The notes: a model not told the origin generated them from the sequence alone. Positions 1-8,933 are shown, numbered from the stretch's first letter. The stretch: DNA of 64,000 bases from Hymenobacter sp. 15J16-1T3B (GCF_020711235.1 NZ_JAJFAV010000001.1:310001-374000); one strand, 5' to 3'. A program made the numbers and translations.

Positions 1-727
1 CCCAGGCGTCGGCGCGCAGATAGTCGGTGCGGTGCAGGGCGTGGCCGTTGAAGCGAATGAAGGCCCGGGGCGTGGTCAGGCGCTGGTGCAGCACGTCGCG
101 GCGCCCGGCCACGTCGCTGATAACCCAGGTTTTGCCCAAGGCTTCGAGCAGGGCGCCGGTTTCGGCCAGCACGCCCGCGTCGTGATACCAGGCGGGGTGA
201 CGCAGCTCCACGGCCAGCGGCAGGTGCTGGGGCCAGTCGAGCAGGTAGCGCTCCAGGCGTGGCAGCTGGGGCGGAGCGAAGTTGGGCCCCATTTGCAGAA
301 AGGCCATGCCGAGCTGCTCGCCCATGTTTTCCAGGGCCCGGGCGAAAGAGTTGGTCAGGTCGTCGGCGCGGTACAGCTCCCGGTCGTGGCTGATGCTTTG
401 GGGCAGTTTGGGGCAGAAGCGGAAGTCGGCGGGCACAGCCGCCCGCCAGCGGCGCACCATCTCGGCATCCGGTATGCGGTAGTGCGTCACGTTGACTTCC
501 AGCGAGTTGAACTGCTTGCCGTAGTACGCCAGCTGCTGGTCTTCGCGCAGGCCCAGCGGGTACCAGGTGCCCAGCCAGGCTTTGTTGGTCCAGGTGGGGC
601 AGCCCACCCAGATGGGCGCAGGGGCCACGGGCGGCGCAGTGCGAGCGAGAAGTGCGGCGGTGTCGGGGTGGTCGGGCGGCAGGCGAAAGTCGATGCCGCG
701 CACGTCCGGTAGTCGGCCAAAGTCCAT
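1..727 (-). CDS. DUF72 (YecE-like) protein, partial
   Basis: On the minus strand an ATG at 725-727 opens a frame that runs off the left edge (242 codons seen, no stop). The product starts MDFGRLPDVRGIDF and contains WVGCPTWTNKAWLGTWYP, then FNSLEVNVTHYR, FRFCPKLPQSISHDR, MGEQLGMAFLQMGPNF and VELRHPAWY. This order of blocks is typical of the DUF72/YecE family, a TIM-barrel fold of unknown biochemical role. The usual family length is about 240-300 residues, so only a short C-terminal part should be missing. The family call is firm; no reaction can be assigned. Confidence 0.88.
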   Translation of the reverse strand, partial: MDFGRLPDVRGIDFRLPPDHPDTAALLARTAPPVAPAPIWVGCPTWTNKAWLGTWYPLGLREDQQLAYYGKQFNSLEVNVTHYRIPDAEMVRRWRAAVPADFRFCPKLPQSISHDRELYRADDLTNSFARALENMGEQLGMAFLQMGPNFAPPQLPRLERYLLDWPQHLPLAVELRHPAWYHDAGVLAETGALLEALGKTWVISDVAGRRDVLHQRLTTPRAFIRFNGHALHRTDYLRADAW

Positions 728-1073
728 GGGCAAAGGTACGGCGAGCGGCCGCGGCCGGCTGCTAGTTGCTTAAGCATTATTTTTTACTTCTGCAACCGGC
801 ACTTGGATAAAAGCCGGAGCCGACTCGACCATTTTTTTTGGCGGCGGATAATCTTATTTCTGCCGCTCACCGGTTTTCGTCTATATAGAATCCAAACCTA
901 CCCTTCAGGAAACACAATCAGGGATTTTCGTTTACCGGCCGAGTTAGGGCTAATGCAAATTTTACAGGTAAAGCACAATTTTTAATCTATATTGACCGTC
1001 GCCGCCGGTTTCGGTTTGGATTGTATTTCGGATAGGCTAATAGATTTGGCCTGTTCACCATAGCAGAGAATGA
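728..1073. other. Intergenic region, divergent promoters
   Basis: This 346-base gap lies between the divergently read DUF72 gene and rlpA and is clearly richer in A+T than its surroundings (poly-T at 831-839, TTTTTAAT near 980). A 60-codon plus-strand frame at 803-985 shows no signal peptide, domain or codon bias and is probably not a gene. The only site I can name is the rlpA promoter candidate at its right end. Confidence 0.6.
1015..1048 (+). promoter_or_regulatory. Bacteroidota-type promoter of rlpA
   Basis: TAGATTTG at 1041-1048 matches the Bacteroidota -7 element TAnnTTTG at all fixed positions. TTTG at 1015-1018 lies 22 bases upstream and fits the -33 element. The predicted start of transcription is about 20 bases before the rlpA ATG at 1074. 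Confidence 0.5.
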
Positions 1074-1826
1074 ATGAAGTTTAACCAACGACAGAACCTC
1101 TCGGGCTTGCTGATGATGTGGCTGACGGCCTTACTGCTGGTAGCCACCCCGCTGTCCACTTTCGCCGACGATACGCCCACTGCCACGGCTAGCAAAAGCG
1201 CCGTACTCCGGGGCCGCGCCTCCTGGTACGGCCGCGAACATCAGGGCCACCGCACCAGCAACGGCACGCGCTTCGACCGCAACAAGTACACCTGCGCGCA
1301 CAAGACCCTGCCCTTCGGCACGAAGCTGCGCGTCACCAACCCCGAAACCGGCAAAGCCGTGGTCGTGCAGGTCACCGATCGGGGCCCGTACCGCCACCAG
1401 CGCATCCTGGATCTGTCTGAAATTGCCGCCCGCCCGCTCGACATCGTGCGCATGGGCGCCCTGGGCGTTGTGGCCGAAGTAGTGCCCGACGACACGCCCC
1501 TGGGCCCGGTAGCCGGCACCGTGACGGTGCCCGAACCCGAAACCACCGACATTGCCGTCACCGACGCCACGCCCGAGCCCGAAGCCACCTACGTGGTGCA
1601 GGCCGGCACGTTTGGCGAGCTGCGCAACGCCGAAGCCCTGGTAGCCCAGATCAAAGCCCTCGACGCGAAGCTGCCCGTGGCCGTGCGCCAGGACAACGTG
1701 AACGGGCGCCCGCTCAACCGCGTCATCGTGGGCCAGCGCCTAGCCCGGGCCGAAGCCGACGACGTGTGGCAGCGCCTGCAGAACCGCGGCATCAGCGGCT
1801 TGGTGCGGCAGGCCGAGAACCTGTAG
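1074..1826 (+). CDS. rlpA: RlpA-like septal lytic transglycosylase with SPOR domain
   Basis: 250 residues. A signal peptide covers about residues 1-30 (hydrophobic LLMMWLTALLLVATPL). The double-psi beta-barrel RlpA domain spans about 46-137 (RASWYG, TSNGTRFD, CAHKTLPFGT, VTDRGPY). H76 and D102 are spaced like the catalytic His and Asp of Pseudomonas RlpA. A Thr/Pro/Glu-rich linker leads to a C-terminal SPOR domain at about 172-247 (TYVVQAGTFGELRNAEALVA), which binds denuded peptidoglycan. The family cleaves naked glycan strands at the septum in the periplasm. The gene is monocistronic, with its own promoter upstream and a strong terminator downstream. No lipobox is visible, unlike some RlpA proteins. 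Confidence 0.9.
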   Translation: MKFNQRQNLSGLLMMWLTALLLVATPLSTFADDTPTATASKSAVLRGRASWYGREHQGHRTSNGTRFDRNKYTCAHKTLPFGTKLRVTNPETGKAVVVQVTDRGPYRHQRILDLSEIAARPLDIVRMGALGVVAEVVPDDTPLGPVAGTVTVPEPETTDIAVTDATPEPEATYVVQAGTFGELRNAEALVAQIKALDAKLPVAVRQDNVNGRPLNRVIVGQRLARAEADDVWQRLQNRGISGLVRQAENL

Positions 1827-1851
1827 CCCCGCGCTTCGAACCCGACCCGTG

Positions 1852-1885
1852 TACCCGGGGTGCCCAGCACCCCGGGTATTTTTTT
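1852..1885 (+). terminator. Rho-independent terminator after rlpA
   Basis: TACCCGGGGTG (1852-1862) pairs perfectly with CACCCCGGGTA (1868-1878) around a 5-base loop, and seven T follow. Confidence 0.9.
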
Positions 1886-1971
1886 GCAACTATGTTCGTT
1901 AGAAAGGCCTCTTCTGGTCAGCGTGCTGCCCGGCAGCCCGACGTGTTTTATTATTCTTTTACGCTCTTCTC

Positions 1972-2544
1972 ATGCGCAAACCACTGTTACTGTTGGCCGT
2001 GTTCGGCCTGACCCTGCCCGCCGTGGCCCAAACCGAGCGCGGCAACAAGCTGCTCGGCGTGTCCTTGGGGGACCTGAGCTACTCCCACCCTGCGCAGCGC
2101 TATTCCTCCATTTCGGTGGCCCTGCACCCCACCGCGGGCTATTTCGTGGCCGATAACCTGGCGCTGGGCGCGACCCTCAACCTGAGCTATGCCCGACAGA
2201 ACATCAACGACTCGGAATTCTTCCGGGCCTGGGGGTACGGGGCCAGCCCGTTTGTGCGCTACTACGTGGTGGGCCAGGGGCGGCACCAGGCCTTTGGGGA
2301 AGCGGGCGCCGATCTGAACTGGAGCGCCAACCGCGGCAATTTCTTCGGCATCCAGCAGCGCGTTACCGAGTCGCGGGGCTACCACCTGAGCCTGGGCTAC
2401 GACTACTTCGTGACGCCCATGGCGGCGCTGGAAGTCTCGGCGGGCTACCGCCACCAATCCCGCAATGACATTGACTACCTGAGCGACGGGCTCGACGTGC
2501 GGGTGGGCTTCAACGTGTTTTTGCCCGTGGCCGCGGCCAAGTAA
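1972..2544 (+). CDS. Small outer-membrane beta-barrel protein (copy 1 of 3)
   Basis: 190 residues. A signal peptide (MRKPLLLLAVFGLTLPAVAQ) is followed at once by TERGNKLLGVSLGDLSY, an opening shared by the next two genes. The rest alternates hydrophobic and polar residues with many aromatic pairs (SPFVRYYVVG, YHLSLGYDYFV) and ends in strand-like VRVGFNVFLPVA, as expected for an 8-10-stranded barrel of the outer-membrane beta-barrel superfamily. Substrate and role are unknown. It is the first of three tandem paralogues with short gaps (42 and 157 bases). Confidence 0.82.
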   Translation: MRKPLLLLAVFGLTLPAVAQTERGNKLLGVSLGDLSYSHPAQRYSSISVALHPTAGYFVADNLALGATLNLSYARQNINDSEFFRAWGYGASPFVRYYVVGQGRHQAFGEAGADLNWSANRGNFFGIQQRVTESRGYHLSLGYDYFVTPMAALEVSAGYRHQSRNDIDYLSDGLDVRVGFNVFLPVAAAK

Positions 2545-2586
2545 GTCCTTTTCAGCAGCATGTATCGGCTTGTTATTCCTCATTCC

Positions 2587-3237
2587 ATGCGTAAATCCCT
2601 CTTACTGCTGGCCGGCCTGGGCCTGACCCTGCCTACGCTGGCGCAAACCGAGCGCGGCGCCAAGCTCATCGGCGTCTCGGTGGGCGACCTGCGCTACGCC
2701 AATTACAAAACTCGCAACGCCCGGGAGCTGTCGGCCGCGGTGTACCCCAGCCTGGGCTGGTTTGTGCACGACCGGCTGGCCCTGGGCAGTGGCTTGCTCC
2801 TTATTTACGAGCACGACAAGTCAAAATCCGACAACGTTTACTTGGGCTACCCTACCCGAAGCAGCGGCCATGTGCTAGGCATTGGGGTGGCTCCGTTTGC
2901 GCGCTATTACTTCTACGACGGCACCCCGCACAAGATTTTCGGGCAGGCGGGCGTCGAGCTGGCCTCGTACTTCAGCAGCTCGACCTATAATGATGGCAAC
3001 CGGGGCTATACGAGCAAAGACAGCGGCACCCGAACCGGCTGGTACGCCAATGTGGGCTACAACTACTTCCTGAGCCCCAGCGTCGCCTTGGAGGCCACGG
3101 CGGGGTACCGGCGCGGCGCCTTCTTCGATTATGCGCCGCAGCGTTTCGGCAATACGTTCCCGGCCGAAAACGGCCTCGACGTGCGCCTGGGGTTCAGCTT
3201 CTTCCTGCCCGCCGCCAAAGTGGCCGCGGTCGACTAA
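2587..3237 (+). CDS. Small outer-membrane beta-barrel protein (copy 2 of 3)
   Basis: 216 residues from the ATG at 2587. This start is chosen because it places the signal peptide MRKSLLLLAGLGLTLPTLAQ exactly as in its neighbours; an upstream in-frame ATG at 2560 would add nine residues ahead of it. TERGAKLIGVSVGDLRY follows the signal. Conserved later blocks are GVAPFARYYFYDG, FGQAGVELAS, YANVGYNYFLSPSVALEATAGYR and LDVRLGFSFFLP. It is predicted to be an outer-membrane barrel of unknown function. The first gene of the trio lies 42 bases upstream with no terminator between, so the two are probably co-transcribed. Confidence 0.82.
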   Translation: MRKSLLLLAGLGLTLPTLAQTERGAKLIGVSVGDLRYANYKTRNARELSAAVYPSLGWFVHDRLALGSGLLLIYEHDKSKSDNVYLGYPTRSSGHVLGIGVAPFARYYFYDGTPHKIFGQAGVELASYFSSSTYNDGNRGYTSKDSGTRTGWYANVGYNYFLSPSVALEATAGYRRGAFFDYAPQRFGNTFPAENGLDVRLGFSFFLPAAKVAAVD

Positions 3238-3257
3238 CACCGCTGCCGCCTTGCCAC

Positions 3258-3297
3258 GCGCCGCGCCATCCGTCCCAGGTTGGCGCGGCGCTTTTTT
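3258..3297 (+). terminator. Terminator after barrel copy 2
   Basis: GCGCCGCGCCA (3258-3268) pairs with TGGCGCGGCGC (3281-3291), then six T. Confidence 0.88.
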
Positions 3298-3394
3298 ATG
3301 AGCGAAAGAGCGGCCCGCTACCCGGTCTTGCAACTGTAACGCCCCGGTTGGCCTCCAGTCTACAGCGGCGCGGCCGTTTTTATTCCTCCATTTT

Positions 3395-4024
3395 ATGCGC
3401 AAACACTTGTTACTCGTGGCCGGCTTTGCGGGGCTGGCTGCCACCGCCGCTCAGGCCCAGACCGAGCGCGGCACCACCCTGATTGGCCTTTCGGCCGGCA
3501 ACCTGGGCTACGGCCGCGGCACCGACGGCTTCCGCCAATTCTCGGCTACGCTCACGCCCACGGTGGGTCGATTCGTGGCCGACAACCTGCTGGTGGGCGT
3601 GGGCGCGCAGGTTGGCCTCAACCGCTACCAGTCCGTTTACTCCAGCACCTACGTGCCTGGGCTGCCCACAATGCCGTACGGCCTCGTCGGCTACTCGCGC
3701 CGCGAATGGACGGCGGGCCTCACGCCGTATGCGCGCTACTACTTCCTGGGCCGCGGCCGGCACCGGCTGTTTGCCGAAGCCAGCCTGCACGCCGAGCACA
3801 ACTGGAAGCAGGAACGCTACGAAACCGACCTGGGCCGCCTGAGCAATCCGCAGCGCTACGTGTCGTATGGCTACCGGGCGGCTCTGGGCTACAACTACTT
3901 CATCACCCCGCGCGTGGCGCTGGAGGCCAGCGCCGGGTACCAGCGCACCTACTCGCCGGAAGGCAACGCGCACCAAATCGACGGCCGCATCGGGGTCAAT
4001 TTCTTGCTGGGCGGCAAGCAGTAG
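3395..4024 (+). CDS. Small outer-membrane beta-barrel protein (copy 3 of 3)
   Basis: 209 residues. The signal peptide is MRKHLLLVAGFAGLAATAAQ, then AQTERGTTLIGLSAGNLGYG, the same opening as the two genes before it. LTPYARYYFLGRGRHRLFAE, AALGYNYFITPRVALEAS and IGVNFLLGG repeat the pattern of strands seen in copies 1 and 2. The nearest similarity is to copy 1 in the RGRHRLFAEAS region. A terminator on each side makes this a single-gene unit. Function is unknown; the paralogue series suggests local duplication. Confidence 0.82.
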   Translation: MRKHLLLVAGFAGLAATAAQAQTERGTTLIGLSAGNLGYGRGTDGFRQFSATLTPTVGRFVADNLLVGVGAQVGLNRYQSVYSSTYVPGLPTMPYGLVGYSRREWTAGLTPYARYYFLGRGRHRLFAEASLHAEHNWKQERYETDLGRLSNPQRYVSYGYRAALGYNYFITPRVALEASAGYQRTYSPEGNAHQIDGRIGVNFLLGGKQ

Positions 4025-4042
4025 GCCCCCGACCGCCCCGAA

Positions 4043-4088
4043 CGCGCGGCGCGCAAACCGGGAGCCGGTTTGCGCGCCGCGTTTTTTT
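4043..4088 (+). terminator. Terminator after barrel copy 3
   Basis: A long stem of 17 pairs: the left arm 4045-4061 ends GCGCAAACCGG and the right arm starts CCGGTTTGCGC at 4065. A seven-T run follows, ending at 4088. Confidence 0.9.
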
Positions 4089-4124
4089 GTCGGATGTTGT
4101 AGCGGCTGATTTCCCCCGCGTTCT

Positions 4125-6563
4125 ATGCAGCGTTACGTCCGGGCCGTGCTGGCTCTGCTCACCACCGGGGCCCTGGTGTGGGTGCTCGATACCAACCACG
4201 GCGAAATTCCCGCCTTTGGGCGCTTCCTGAGCCCGTTTCAGGGCTTCTGGCGCAACGGCGAAACTGGGGGCGAGCTAGCCGCCGAGCAAGCCTTGCAGCT
4301 GCCCGGCCTGCAGCAGCCCGTCACGGTGCGCTTCGACGAGCACCGCGTGCCGCACGTCTTCGCCCAAAACGACCACGACCTGTACTTCGCCCAGGGCTAC
4401 CTCACGGCCCGGGACCGGCTCTGGCAGATGGAATTTCAGACCCACGTGGCGGCCGGGCGCATTTCCGAAATCGTGGGGCCGCGGGCCCTGGAGTACGACC
4501 GGTTTCAGCGCCGCATGGGCCTGCCGCACGGGGCCGAGAAATCCTTGGCCGTGATGATGGCCGACCCGACCACGCGCACCGTGCTCGAAGCGTACACGGC
4601 CGGCGTCAACGCCTACATCGGCGCCCTGAGCCCGCGCGACTACCCGCTGGAATACAAGCTTTTGAACTACGCGCCCGAGCCGTGGAAGCCGCTGAAATGC
4701 GCCCTGCTGCTGCAGCTCATGGCCTGGGACCTGAGCGGCCGCTCCGATGATTTGCGCCTCTCCAACGCCCTGGGCAAGTACGGCCCGGCCGTGGTACAGG
4801 ACCTGTTTCCCGACTATCCCACCCGCGAAGACCCGATAGTGCCCGTGGGCACGAAGCTGGACTACCAGCCGCTGAAGGTACCGCCGGTGCCCGACGTGTT
4901 TGCGGCTTCGGCTTCGGAGAAGGTGCCGCAAAACGAGCCGGACGCCGACCTGGGCTCCAACAACTTCGCGTTGAGCGGCAGCAGAACGGCCTCGGGCCTG
5001 CCCATTCTGGCCAACGACCCGCACTTGCAGCTCAACCTGCCCAGCATCTGGTACCAAGTGCAGCTATCGGCGCCGGGCGTGAACGTGTACGGGGTGACCA
5101 TTCCGGGCGCGCCCACCATCATCATCGGCTTCAACCAAGACGTGGCCTGGGGCGTGACTAACGTGGGCGGCGACGTGCTCGACTGGTACCAGTTGAAATT
5201 CAAGGACAACACCAAGCGCGAGTACTGGCACGCGGGCCAGTGGAAGCCAGTGCGCCGAGTGGTGGAGCGCATCCGGGTGCGCGGCCTGCCGGACCGCCTC
5301 GACACGGTGCTCTACACCCACCACGGCCCGGTGGTGTACGACCACGACGAGAAGCCCTTCAACGCCCAGACGCCGGTGCGCCACGCCATGCGCTGGACGG
5401 CCCACGAGGGCGGCAACGAGGTGCTGACTTTCTACCGCCTCAACCGCGCCCGCGGCTACCAAGACTACGCCCAGGCCCTGAGCACCTACGCCGCCCCGGC
5501 CCAGAACTTCATCTTTGCCTCCCGGCAAAACGACGTGGCCATCTGGCCCAACGGCAAGTTTCCCTTGAAGTGGCGCGACCAGGGCAAGTTTATCCTCGAC
5601 GGCTCTAACCCGCAGCACGACTGGCAGGGATGGATTCCGCAGGCCCAAAACCCGCACGCGAAAAACCCGGCGCGGGGCTTTGTGTCGTCGGCCAACCAGT
5701 TTCCGGCCGGGCCCGACTACCCGTATTACCTAGGCTGGAACTTTGCCAGCTACGAGCGGGGCCACCGCATCAACGAGCGGCTGGCCCAGATGCAGCGGGC
5801 CACCCCCGATTCGCTGCGCCTCTTGCAGACCGACAACCTGAACCTGAACGCCCAGCTGATGCTGCCGCGCCTGCTGCAGCTGGTGGGCACGCAGCAACTC
5901 ACGCCGGCCCAGCGCCGCGCCTACGACGAGCTGCGCCGCTGGAACTACCGCTACGACGCCGGGGCCGTGGGCGCCAGCATCTTCGATTTGTGGTACAACC
6001 AGTTGGTGGAGCGGCTGTGGGCCGATGACTTCGGCTTGAAAGCCACCGGCCTGGAAATGCGCTACCCGCCGCGCGACCGGACCAACAACTTGATTCTGAA
6101 GGAGGATACCTCGCGTTGGATCGATGACCACCGCACGCCGCCGCGCGAAACCCTGCCGCAGCTGGCGCTGGAATCGTTCCGCTTCGCCACCGACTCGCTC
6201 AGCCGCAAATTCGGGCCGCTGGGGCCGAAATGGAACTGGGCCAGCCAGAAGAGCACCGACATCCTGCACCTGGCCCGCCTGCCCGGCTTCGGGCGCATGG
6301 ACGTGGACTGCGGCGGCGGGGCAGCCATCGTCAACGCCACCACGGAGCGCAACGGGCCGAGCTGGCGCATGGTGGTGGCCCTGGGCCCCGAGCCCAAGGG
6401 CTACGGCGTGTTTCCGGGCGGGCAGAGCGGCAACCCCGGCTCCCGCTACTACGACGACCTGTTGGAAACCTGGCGCCTGGGCCAGCTCAACGAACTGATT
6501 TACCTGACCTCGCCCGCGCAGCCGCACCCGCGGGTGCCCGCGGCCTGGACGCTCAAGCCCTGA
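4125..6563 (+). CDS. Penicillin acylase family amidase (Ntn hydrolase)
   Basis: 812 residues, the usual length of the family. A single N-terminal hydrophobic segment (residues 5-20) would export or anchor it. Precursors of this family cut themselves into alpha and beta chains, and the new N-terminal Ser of the beta chain attacks amide bonds. Here that site is G-S-N-N-F with Ser278. Other family blocks are the alpha-chain start DEHRVPHVFAQNDHDLYFAQ and DRLWQMEF, and beta-chain ILANDPHLQL, GAPTIIIGFNQDVAWGVTNV and THHGPV. The substrate (beta-lactam, acyl-homoserine lactone or other N-acyl compound) cannot be read from sequence. Six bases separate the gene from the downstream TonB-domain gene. 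Confidence 0.92.
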   Translation: MQRYVRAVLALLTTGALVWVLDTNHGEIPAFGRFLSPFQGFWRNGETGGELAAEQALQLPGLQQPVTVRFDEHRVPHVFAQNDHDLYFAQGYLTARDRLWQMEFQTHVAAGRISEIVGPRALEYDRFQRRMGLPHGAEKSLAVMMADPTTRTVLEAYTAGVNAYIGALSPRDYPLEYKLLNYAPEPWKPLKCALLLQLMAWDLSGRSDDLRLSNALGKYGPAVVQDLFPDYPTREDPIVPVGTKLDYQPLKVPPVPDVFAASASEKVPQNEPDADLGSNNFALSGSRTASGLPILANDPHLQLNLPSIWYQVQLSAPGVNVYGVTIPGAPTIIIGFNQDVAWGVTNVGGDVLDWYQLKFKDNTKREYWHAGQWKPVRRVVERIRVRGLPDRLDTVLYTHHGPVVYDHDEKPFNAQTPVRHAMRWTAHEGGNEVLTFYRLNRARGYQDYAQALSTYAAPAQNFIFASRQNDVAIWPNGKFPLKWRDQGKFILDGSNPQHDWQGWIPQAQNPHAKNPARGFVSSANQFPAGPDYPYYLGWNFASYERGHRINERLAQMQRATPDSLRLLQTDNLNLNAQLMLPRLLQLVGTQQLTPAQRRAYDELRRWNYRYDAGAVGASIFDLWYNQLVERLWADDFGLKATGLEMRYPPRDRTNNLILKEDTSRWIDDHRTPPRETLPQLALESFRFATDSLSRKFGPLGPKWNWASQKSTDILHLARLPGFGRMDVDCGGGAAIVNATTERNGPSWRMVVALGPEPKGYGVFPGGQSGNPGSRYYDDLLETWRLGQLNELIYLTSPAQPHPRVPAAWTLKP

Positions 6564-6568
6564 CCGCC

Positions 6569-7102
6569 ATGCCTGCCACTCCCCCACCCCGCCGGGGCCT
6601 CTCCACCCGGCACTTCGCCTGGATTTTTGGCGGCCTGCTCCTGCTGCTGACCATCTACCAAATGGTGCAGCACCGCCCGCAGCGCTTCGAGCCGCCGCCC
6701 AGCGGCACCACCGCCGAAATCGGGGGCAATGCACCACCGGCGCCGATGCCTAACGCGCTGCCCGAGCAGCCGGCTGTTCGCGACGCCCGCATTTACACGT
6801 ATGTGGAGCAGATGCCGCAGCCGCCCGGCGGCCAAGCAGGATTGCTACAATACCTGGCGAAAAACCTCAAGCTGCCCGCCGCGGCTCTACGCGACGAGGT
6901 TGCAGGCAAAGTCATGGTGCGCTTCGTCGTGTACCCCGACGGGCATCTAGACGACTTCGAAGTAACGAAAGGCTTAACCTCGGCTGTGGACGAAGAAGCC
7001 GTGCGCGTGCTGCGCCAAATGCCGGCTTGGACGCCCGGTAAACAAAACGGCCGCGCGGTGAGCGTCTACTACACCGTGCCGGTGACCATCGATAGTAAAT
7101 AA
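6569..7102 (+). CDS. Membrane-anchored TonB C-terminal domain protein
   Basis: 177 residues from the ATG at 6569, five bases after the acylase stop; a longer frame upstream overlaps the acylase and is rejected. One transmembrane helix (FAWIFGGLLLLLTIYQMV) is followed by a Pro/Ala-rich spacer and a TonB C-terminal fold at about 90-175 (AGKVMVRFVVYPDGHLDDFE, AVRVLRQMPAWTPGKQNG, VSVYYTVPVTI). TonB passes energy from ExbBD to outer-membrane receptors. Because ExbBD and a receptor are absent nearby, the role here is open. The motif IYTYVEQMPQPPGG is shared with the M56 gene at 9358. Confidence 0.85.
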   Translation: MPATPPPRRGLSTRHFAWIFGGLLLLLTIYQMVQHRPQRFEPPPSGTTAEIGGNAPPAPMPNALPEQPAVRDARIYTYVEQMPQPPGGQAGLLQYLAKNLKLPAAALRDEVAGKVMVRFVVYPDGHLDDFEVTKGLTSAVDEEAVRVLRQMPAWTPGKQNGRAVSVYYTVPVTIDSK

Positions 7103-7108
7103 GCCCTG

Positions 7109-7486
7109 ATGCGTAGTTCCTGGCTCCTGTTCTTCTTGATTCTGGTGTTGGCCGCCCTGGCTCAGTGGCTCTTGCCGTGGTGGAGCGCCGCCGTGGTTGC
7201 TCTTTTGCTGGCCTTTGCCCTGCCCCGCTCCGGCGGCCGGGCGTTTCTGGCCGGCTTTGCGGGCGTGGGCCTGGGCTGGCTGTTGCTGGCTAGCTGGCTG
7301 CATGTACAAGCCGACGGGCGCCTGAGCCACCGCGTGGCCGAGCTGCTGCCGCTGGGCGGCAACGGCTGGCTGCTGGTGCTGGTGGCGGCCGTGCTCGGGG
7401 GCTTGGTGGGCGGCCTGGCGGCGCTCAGCGGCGCGTGGCTGCGGCAGGCGCTGCAACCCGCCCCCACTGCCGGGCAGCCGGTATAA
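7109..7486 (+). CDS. Small membrane protein of unknown function
   Basis: 125 residues, very hydrophobic, with about four predicted membrane spans (residues 3-20, 26-40, 45-66 and 80-104). Gly and Leu dominate, and I recognise no motif. Six bases after the TonB-domain gene, it is likely the last cistron of the acylase-TonB unit. Its stop overlaps the approach to a shared terminator at 7485-7518. Confidence 0.7.
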   Translation: MRSSWLLFFLILVLAALAQWLLPWWSAAVVALLLAFALPRSGGRAFLAGFAGVGLGWLLLASWLHVQADGRLSHRVAELLPLGGNGWLLVLVAAVLGGLVGGLAALSGAWLRQALQPAPTAGQPV

Positions 7487-7518
7487 AAAACCGACCGGTC
7501 CCCTTGAGGGCCGGTCGG
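7485..7518. terminator. Bidirectional terminator between convergent genes
   Basis: CCGACCGGTCC (7491-7501) pairs with GGGCCGGTCGG (7508-7518), allowing one G-T pair. Six A at 7485-7490 give a T run for minus-strand transcripts from the lipase gene. Confidence 0.75.
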
Positions 7519-7557
7519 CAGAAGACAGTACGCGGTCAGCAGAACTCCTGACTACTC

Positions 7558-8790
7558 TTAGTAATACTGCGAGATAAAGGCAAAGGCTTCGAGCGTGTAG
7601 GTCGGGGCCGCGGTGAAGTGGTTGCCGCCCTGAATCGGGTGCAGCTCTACCTGGGTGGCGCCGCGCGCCCGCATGGCGTTGTAGGCGTCCTGGGAGTTGA
7701 AAAACGGCACGTAGTCGTCGGCGGTGCCGTGAAACAGGGCCAACGGGGCGCGGGGCTTCCAGTCGTAGATGTCGTTGGCCACGAAGGTTTTGGTCAGGGC
7801 CGGGTCGGTGCTGCCTAGCACAGCGGCGCGCAGGCCGGGCGTGAAGAGCTCGGCCGGCAGCGCGGGCACCGGGCTGAGCGGGTTGGCCGCCAGCTGGGTG
7901 GCGTAGGGCTCGTTGAAGAAGAAGGACGCCGGGCGGTTCAGGCCGTAGACGCGGTTGTAGGTATCGAGCACCCACACGTAGCTGCTCAAAAAATTCAGCG
8001 GCTGCGTGGCGTTCATGATGTATGTGGCGAAGGCCGACTTGTGGTAGGCCCCGGCGCCGGGGGCGCTGGCCGTGACGGTAAACTCATTGGCGGCCGTGGT
8101 TTCCATCAGCCGGTGCAGGGCCAGGGTGGCAAACCCGCCTTCGGAGTAGCCCAGCAAAAAGGTTTTGGCGTTGAGAGGGGTTTGCTGCTGCTGGCAGAAC
8201 TCCTTGGCCGCCCGCAGCATGTCCAGCGAAGTGGAGGCCAACGATTCGGCGTGCTCGTAGGGGTGGGGCTGCGTCTTGGAAGCCCCGTAGCCGAGGTAGT
8301 CGGGAGCCGACACGATGTAGCCCGTGGAAGCCAGCACCGACACGGCCGAGTAAATTTCGCTGCCCGAGCCGTAGTAGGAAGGCGCTTTGACCTCGTCGGT
8401 GGGGCTGATGGTGCCGTGCTGGTAGCTGAGCAGCGGCAGCTGTTGGCCGGCCGGCACGGTGGGCACCAGCAAGGCCCCGGAGGCCGTCACGGTCTGCCCG
8501 GCGGGCGTTTTGGTGGCGTAAGTAAGGCGGTACACCCGGATGGGGTAGCGAATCAGCGCGGCGGCAAACGGGATGCTGCTCACGTGGGTAGCCAGCTGCT
8601 GGGGCGTAAACTCGCCCACCAGCGTGCTGCCCAGCAGGCGGCTGGTGGAGGCGCCGGCAGCAGTACCCGGTTCTTGAACAACGGGAGTGGCAGCTTCTTT
8701 CTGACAGCTCAGGCCGGGGCCTACCAGCAGAATGGTACTCAGAAGCCAAGTGAAGCGCTTCAGGCGCGGGGACAGATTGTGGAATAGCAC
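7558..8790 (-). CDS. Secreted alpha/beta-hydrolase (lipase-like) lipoprotein
   Basis: 410 residues from a GTG start; no ATG precedes the signal peptide in this frame. The signal ends in a lipobox-like GPGLSC with Cys29, so a lipoprotein is likely. The alpha/beta-hydrolase core shows SYQHGT, VSAPDYLGYGAS, the nucleophile elbow GYSEGG (Ser216), an acidic FHGTADDYVP and the His of QGGNHF near the C-terminus. This order fits secretory lipase/esterase families with a proline-rich N-terminal arm. The substrate is unknown. The gene stands alone and is convergent with the acylase unit. Confidence 0.85.
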   Translation of the reverse strand: MLFHNLSPRLKRFTWLLSTILLVGPGLSCQKEAATPVVQEPGTAAGASTSRLLGSTLVGEFTPQQLATHVSSIPFAAALIRYPIRVYRLTYATKTPAGQTVTASGALLVPTVPAGQQLPLLSYQHGTISPTDEVKAPSYYGSGSEIYSAVSVLASTGYIVSAPDYLGYGASKTQPHPYEHAESLASTSLDMLRAAKEFCQQQQTPLNAKTFLLGYSEGGFATLALHRLMETTAANEFTVTASAPGAGAYHKSAFATYIMNATQPLNFLSSYVWVLDTYNRVYGLNRPASFFFNEPYATQLAANPLSPVPALPAELFTPGLRAAVLGSTDPALTKTFVANDIYDWKPRAPLALFHGTADDYVPFFNSQDAYNAMRARGATQVELHPIQGGNHFTAAPTYTLEAFAFISQYY

Positions 8791-8933
8791 GCGGTCAGGA
8801 AGTTAAGGCTGGAATTTGCTTAACACCGAGGCGCCTAAAAGATTTCGTTTTGGCGGACGAAATCCACCCGTTCTGCTTTGGTACCGTAGCAACCCGCCTT
8901 TTCCGGCTGGGAATCAACGCAACATTTAGTTTC

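Noticed and set aside
803-985. 60-codon frame between DUF72 and rlpA
   Set aside because: No coding bias, no signal peptide or motif, in an A+T-rich promoter region.
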